Assembly: GCA_963576475.1 (NCBI GenBank)
Contig: OY754980.1
Span: 18,857,822-18,921,821 of the forward strand
Length of the DNA: 64,000 nt
Direction: 5' to 3'
Source: Molanna angustata
Taxonomy: Eukaryota; Arthropoda; Insecta; Trichoptera; Molannidae
Part shown: positions 58,641-64,000 of the stretch, piece after piece
How positions within the stretch are numbered: the first letter of the stretch is position 1
Layout: every line of letters begins with the position of its first letter
Translations under genes and position numbers: made by a program
Notes under the pieces: model-generated
Seen by the model: the letters and a program-made list of their open reading frames with translations, nothing else
Told to the model about the DNA's origin: nothing
Database searches by the model: none

Positions 58641-59007
58641 ATGAAATAAATTGAATTATATAAAAATATATCTCCCAACAACAATAGAAAAAACATATTA
58701 TGAGAGTATCTGTTGAGATCATGAATGATTAAAGTGATTTAAGTTAGAGTATTTTTCTTTGTCATTTATCATGTTAATCTATTAACACTGATTTGAAATG
58801 ATTTAATAACTTCTGCGTTAAATTAAATCAAATATGAAATTGTCAATTAGTATTATTACATGCTTAATATTAGTTTATTTCGGTCAATACAAATAGTTTT
58901 AAACTGATTTAATTTCTTTATCACGTTATCTAATGCGAAATATGTTACTTTGTGGCAACATCATTAATAACAACAAAATTACTTTGTATACACTACTTTA
59001 TTTGACA

Positions 59008-59056
59008 ACAGTCAACATGTTTCAAGAACGATGGTCTCTTCCTCAGGTCACTTCGT
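59008..59056 (-). ncRNA. Hammerhead-ribozyme-like motif 3 (helix III ACAUGU)
   Basis: On the minus strand: CTGAGGA (59046-59040; position 7 of the core may be any base), an imperfect helix II around AGAGACCATCGTTCTT, GAAA (59023-59020), the self-complementary ACATGT and T. Helix I is weak (GUGAC against GACUG). Same layout as motifs 1 and 2. Confidence 0.4.
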
Positions 59057-59144
59057 ATACTAGTTAACAATAAGCAAAAAAATAATATATAATAGTGAAC
59101 ACAGCGAACAATTTTGTTGTTATTATTTACTACTTTCTTTATCC

Positions 59145-59235
59145 CTCCATATAATAATTATAACCATGATATGGGTAATCGTGAGGGTTTCGATTTCGCT
59201 GGTTGGACCAGACTTGACTTCCTGGTCAAAAGGGG
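59145..59235. repeat. Copy of the GPCR-C intron 2 repeat arm
   Basis: CCATATAATAATTATAACCA and GATATGGGTAATCGT, then 'gctggttggaccagacttga', matching 47160-47235. Confidence 0.75.
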
Positions 59236-59239
59236 TTCA

Positions 59240-61135
59240 AATGCTATAATACAATGTTTTTATAAAGTTATTGAACTGAGAGTTCAATAGGTTTTTTTTA
59301 ATATTTGTTGTTATGATTTTTTCCGTGATTACAAAACCGTTTATATTCATAACATTAAATGCTGATTTTGAAGTTTTTAATATTTTTCTTATAATATATT
59401 TTCCATAAGATTTCTCATTATACACAATAAGGTTACTGGTATGTTTTATTATGTTGTAAATGTCATTTAGGTATATAATATATTGCGTATGCTTACTCAC
59501 CATAACTACATATTATGTAAATACCATAAAGTTACACGTAAGGAATAAGAATTGATCCACGACGATATTTTACTTGGATTGATCGCTAATTGTTGTGTTT
59601 GTTGTTATTGACCGTTAATTGTTGTGTTTGTAGTTTACATTAGGCATTTGGTGGTGAAATTACTTTTAAAGAGTCTGTAGTAGGTCAAATAGTAAATATT
59701 TAAATTCTTTCCCTATAACCCTCAAAAGATTTTCCCCGCACTCAAATGTAATTAGTTGCATCGAAATTTCCTCATATATTTTTTTATTATTTTTTTATTC
59801 TATCTATTCCATTCTATTCCGTTCTATTCCATTCCATTCTATTCCAAATATTGTTAAATATGATATAAACACTGTTTTAGATTTTCAAATTTGTGTCTTG
59901 ATTATTGTAAAAAAAGTGTTATTCACACTGTCGCTTACGTCGTTCCTGTTTAGCGCTTGTCAAGTCATACAAAATGTATCGCGGGAAGAACCCTACCACC
60001 TGTATTTCGATATTAAAGAGCGGTAAAAATCGTTAAAAATTCTGAGTGCATGTGCGGCCTTAACAGATATACGGGGCGAAGATGAAGTATACAATTCAAT
60101 GAATCTGTTGAAGAAGTGTTATTTTTGGTGCTTAATTTCACTTTTGCGCATAGCACTCTTTGAATATAATATAATATGATACATTCGACCCTGACTAACA
60201 CATCAGTTACATCTTCGCGCATGCTTTTTTGACAAAACTTTTTTTACATTTTGGGTGCTTCAAGATATGACAAATTTTGACATACCTGTCAAACATTGTA
60301 CGTCGTTCAACACTATGTTCATTCATTGCGAGTTTCTTAGACAGAGCTGATGTTTAATAGTCAAAAAATGTACCTGTACGTGTAAGTGTCAGATATCTCA
60401 TACATGTGACAACATAACCTCGGGCGTAGAGCTCGTCAAGCGAAAGAATGCGGGTGTCGTCTCTTGCGCACAAAGCAATTTTAGTACAGGGATGTATAAA
60501 ATCAGTTGGCGTTCGACTTTGTGTGGCATATCATCGAGTGTCACTTTTGCCGACACCCATGCAACCTTGGGTACAAACCTGTCACCCGTATTCCCTTACT
60601 TGTTTAGCTCTACTATGTTATTAGTTTCCCATATACTATCTGGGATTCCCCTTACTCATTAACTTTTTTATTGTTATATTATTTAGGTAGGTAGGTACTT
60701 AATAAACATATATTTTTTTTAATAATGTGCTGGTTGATACTTTTTTAAATTAACTTCATATTTTTTACAAGCATTTAATTCCCCCTTTATATTCAATGTA
60801 ACATCTATTAGATTTGGTTATGTCAATTTATGGAATTTACATAGTTATATGTATGTTGCTCCATTGATTGAAAAGTGACAAATAAATTATTAATAATATC
60901 TTCGGGGTTAAGAAAAAATCTTTACAATTTTCCTATCATCCGTTCTAAGGCAGAGGCGGTTGATTAGAACCCGGTCGTTTCAAATAAAATATTTGTAGTT
61001 TAAACTGTTTTAAACAAAGTGATTGGTAAGAAAAAAATATGTGGAGTATAAGCTGAAAGAATTAATGTGTAAAAACTGTTTTGTATAATCCGTTGTATTT
61101 CAAATGTTTTTTTTTTACTGAAGATATTTTATTTG
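59240..61135. other. AT-rich spacer, no gene seen
   Basis: No further receptor exon or other coding family visible. 59810-59845 is a TTCTATTCCA-type low-complexity patch. Confidence 0.45.
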
Positions 61136-61139
61136 AGAT

Positions 61140-61215
61140 GTGTCGATGGCAGAGTGGTTAGACTGCTGGGATAGTAATCAAGTGGATGAACTCGGGTGCG
61201 AATCTAGTCTCGACA
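61140..61215 (+). repeat. tRNA-like sequence, probably a SINE head
   Basis: GTCGATGGCAGAGTGGTTAG resembles an A box and GGGTGCGAATCTAG a B box. The ends GTCGA/TCGAC pair, but an internal arm and loop are not those of a standard tRNA, and the B box is altered. Confidence 0.4.
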
Positions 61216-61474
61216 TTTTTCGTTCACGCATTGCAAAAAAAGTTGCTTGCTTTATGGGAAGTACGAGAATAAGTTAATATTATGTGCCTACTTGATTCTT
61301 TAAACTACTAATTTATTATTTACTAGCTTTTATGTCCCGCCGTTGGCCAAGAATGTAAAATTGTGAAGGAATAAGCAATCGTTTTTATAATATTGTCACC
61401 CAATTATTTTGCAAAATCTGACTATGAAAAGTGGTTTGAAATTTGATTGAGTTTAAGGATTGTAAAATATTCAA

Positions 61475-62080
61475 GAGATGGCCACAACCCATTCTTTTTT
61501 ATATATTGCTATAAAGTGTGAATGAAGTATAATATACAATTTCTGCACGCATGGACTATGCGAAATTGTTTTAAATATGACTGTTTATCAACGTTTTAAA
61601 GAGATTGGTTTGACCACAGCCCCCATTTTTAAATATTATCATCGAAAACAAATTGTAATATGTACCTATTGAAAATTTAGTAATTTTGGATGTTGGAATG
61701 TGGTTAAAATTTGATTAAATAATGTACTGAAAAGATCTAGTGTTGGTCACATCCCATTCGTTTTTATATTTTTTCATCAAGTGTGCATTATATTTTAGCA
61801 CAATTTGACTGATAGACTTAAAATTGACACAAAAGTTTACATTAACGAAGAAGAAGAAGACTTAAACTATAGTAAATAGTTTTTAATTTGAATATAAACT
61901 TTGGTAAGAGTTCAGTAATGGCCACAACCCCCATTCTTTAAATATCGTCAATGAAATCAAATATGTAGGTGTTGAAAATTATTCAAAATAGGATGATATA
62001 AATGGTTTAAATTTGATTAAACAAAAGTATTGAAAAGATTCTAGTGCAGGTTACATCGTCACATCCCACATCCCATTCAT
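61475..62080. repeat. Degenerate tandem array with 'ggccacaacccatt' every ~135-170 bp
   Basis: Five variants near 61481, 61613, 61747, 61920 and 62060. The word is also the end of repeat R1, so the array probably arose from R1 ends. Confidence 0.6.
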
Positions 62081-62159
62081 TTTTTCATATATATTTTCTT
62101 CAAGTGTGCATATCGTTAATAATATTTCTGCACAATAGACAATAAGACTTAAAACTAAC

Positions 62160-62935
62160 CCAAAAGTCTAAATAAAAAAGAGAAGAATAAGTATAAGACT
62201 ATAAGAAATAGTTTGTATAAAAAACTATCCCAATGGTCTACATAAAATAAGAAAAAATACATAGAATAGAAGAATTAGACTATTGTAAATAGATTGTATA
62301 AAAACTGACTAAAATGTCTTCATAAAAGAAGAAGAAGATTAATCTTTAGGAAATAGTTTGTATAAAATTCACCAAAGTTCTACATAAAATTAGAAAACGA
62401 AGAAAAAGACTAAAGGAAATAGTTTGTGTAAAAACTGTAAGGTCTACATAAAAAAGAGGAATTAGACAATAGGAAATAGTATGTATAAAAGCTCACCCAA
62501 AGGTCTACAAAAAAGAAGAAGAAGAATAATTAGACTATTGGAAATAGTTTGTATAAAACTGACCAAATGGTCTACATAAAAAAAAGATGAATTAGACTAT
62601 AGGAAATAGTTAAGATACATAAAAACTGATTCAAAGGTCTATATAAAAGAATAATAATTAAACTATAGGAAAAATTTTGTATAAAAACTCACCCTTGGTC
62701 TACATAAAAGAAGAATAAAATGAATAAGACTATTGGAAATAGTTTGTATTAAAACTCTCCCAAAAGTCTACGTAAATGAAGAAGAAGAATAATTAGACTA
62801 TAGGAAATAATTTTTATAAAAACTGACCCAAATGTATACATAAAAGAAGAAGAAGATGAATTAGACTATAGTAAATAGTTTGTATAAAAACTGTCCATAA
62901 AATTAAGAAGAAAAAGAATTAGACTACAGGAACCG
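62160..62935. repeat. Tandem array of ~60-80-bp units, about eleven copies
   Basis: The core AAATAGTTTGTATAAAAACT is followed by 'ggtctacataaaa' and GAAGAAGAATTAGACTATAG; units differ in length through (AAG)n changes. Confidence 0.9.
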
Positions 62936-63125
62936 TCGCTTCAGACCCTTCAGTACCTCCCGTCCCTTCAGGCCTTTCAGTATCTCCCGTCCCTCCAATC
63001 CCTCATTACGTCCCTTCCAATCAGGCCCTTCAGTACCTCCCGTCCCTTCAGGCCCTTTTATACCTCCTGTCCCTTCAGGCCCTTTAGTGCCTCCCTTCCC
63101 TTCATTACATCCCGTCCCTTCAGTC
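62936..63125. repeat. CCTTCAGTACCTCCCGTC minisatellite
   Basis: About seven degenerate copies of a 25-30-bp pyrimidine-rich unit (TCCCTTCAGGCCCTTCAGTA), far GC-richer than its flanks. Confidence 0.9.
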
Positions 63126-64000
63126 GGTTAAGAAAAGTTTAAATCCAGAAACCATCCTGGAAGAACCGTGAAGAGATGAAAGGACCTTTTTTTCCCAGGA
63201 TACTCCGCCTTCATAGGTAAAATGACTAAATACATGAAGAAGAAGAAGAAGAAAAAAGATTAAAACCAGATACCTGCGAAGATATGGAAGGAAAATTGGA
63301 CCTTCTTCTCCCAGGATAGTCCACCTTCATAGGTAAAATGACCAAATGCACGACGAAGAAGAAGAAGAAGAAAAAAATTTATGTCCAAAAACCGTCTTGG
63401 AAGACTTGCGAAGAGTTGGAAGGACAGTTGGACCTTCTTCCCCCAGGTTTCTACAAATACATAGGTAAAATGACCAAAAATACACGAAGAAGAAGAAGAA
63501 GAATAAGAAAAAGTTCAAATCCAGAAACCTGCGAAGAGATGGAAGGACAATTGGACCTTCTTCACCCAGGTTAGTCCACCTTCATAGGTAAAATGACCAA
63601 ATACACGATGAAGAAGAAGAAGAAAAAAGTTTAAATCCAGAAACCTGCGAAGAGATGGAAGGACAAATGGACCTTCTTCTCCCAGGATACTCCAACATCA
63701 TAGGTAAAATGACCAAATACACGACGAAGACGAAGAAGAAGAAAGTTTAAATCCAGAAACCTGCGAAGAGATCGAAGGAAAATTGGACCTTCTTCTCCCA
63801 GGATAGTTCATCTTCATAGGTAAGATAACCAAATACACGATGAAGAAAAAGAAGAAAAAAGTTTATATGCAGAACCCGTACTGGAAGACCTGTGAAGAGA
63901 TGGAAGGACAGTTGGACCTTCTTCTCCCAGAATACTCCACCTTCATAGGTAAAATGACCAAATACACGATGAAGAAGAAGAAGAAGAAAAAACTTAAAAT
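63126..64000. repeat. ~120-bp satellite with (GAA)n, at least seven copies, open at window end
   Basis: Units contain ACCTGCGAAGAGATGGAAGG, 'ttggaccttcttctcccagg', 'cttcataggtaaaatgacca' and a GAAGAAGAA tract; starts near 63160, 63275, 63401, 63528, 63640, 63757 and 63886. One frame reads ETCEEMEGQLDLL per unit, interrupted by stops in most copies. Confidence 0.95.

Noticed and set aside
63327..63574. Gene encoding ETCEEMEGQLDLL repeats
   Set aside because: The frame is broken by stops in most units and the length varies with (GAA)n; treated as satellite.

Overview
The window is an AT-rich, repeat-dense piece of an animal genome, most probably a moth or butterfly. The evidence is the frequent GTAGGTACCTA-like words, the 'CTAGCGGACCCGACAGACGTTGTCCT ... 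GTTCAGT' interspersed repeats, LINE tails ending in (TGATGA)n, and spliced genes with canonical GT-AG introns. The lepidopteran assignment is inference from sequence style. There is no bacterial gene architecture and no CRISPR array.

The only cellular protein-coding genes I can support are four paralogous class A (rhodopsin-like) G-protein-coupled receptors. All lie on the minus strand, head to tail. They are called here A (11026-17287), B (26578-33559), C (45894-50530) and D (55367-58578). Each rebuilds into one open frame from four coding exons with phase-1 introns at equivalent positions. Exon 1 carries the N-terminus and TM1. Exon 2 carries TM2 and the TM3 cysteine. Exon 3 carries TM3 to TM4 and is exactly 150 bp in all four. 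Exon 4 carries ECL2, TM5, ICL3, TM6, TM7 and the tail. Predicted lengths are 364 (possibly missing its true N-terminus), 419, 434 and 435 aa. In B, C and D a splice acceptor lies just upstream of the ATG, so a non-coding first exon is likely. The sequence style (GFxPL after TM4, NSLLNPxIYAWW in TM7) resembles vertebrate GPR119. The ligand cannot be read from the sequence.

Everything else looks like mobile or tandem DNA. There are decayed, mostly 5'-truncated LINE fragments from several families (7.0, 12.8, 23.6, 37.4, 43.9, 45.4, 48.7 and 54.0 kb) and tRNA-headed SINEs (31.1, 32.4, 44.8 kb, perhaps 61.1 kb). MITEs with recognisable target-site duplications include a hAT-like one at 5.7 kb, one with a 9-bp duplication at 15.2 kb, and two copies of a family flanked by AATAAA/TTTATT at 28.3 and 49.6 kb. 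There are also fold-back elements (25.0-25.9, 38.2, 47.1 kb), several interspersed families, and many micro- and minisatellites.

The most unusual signals are three. (1) A 47-bp tandem array in gene A that has duplicated the exon 3/intron 3 boundary nine times, giving nine consecutive copies of the same 5' splice site. (2) Three or four hammerhead-ribozyme-like motifs with self-complementary 6-nt helix III (AGCGCU, ACCGGU, ACAUGU, and a degenerate ACGCGU), the arrangement known from Penelope-like retroelements; one lies inside a perfect 95-bp inverted repeat. (3) (GA)n and (CT)n microsatellites beginning at the same internal position of the same transposon family. The last 2.5 kb is a run of different tandem repeats that continues off the window.
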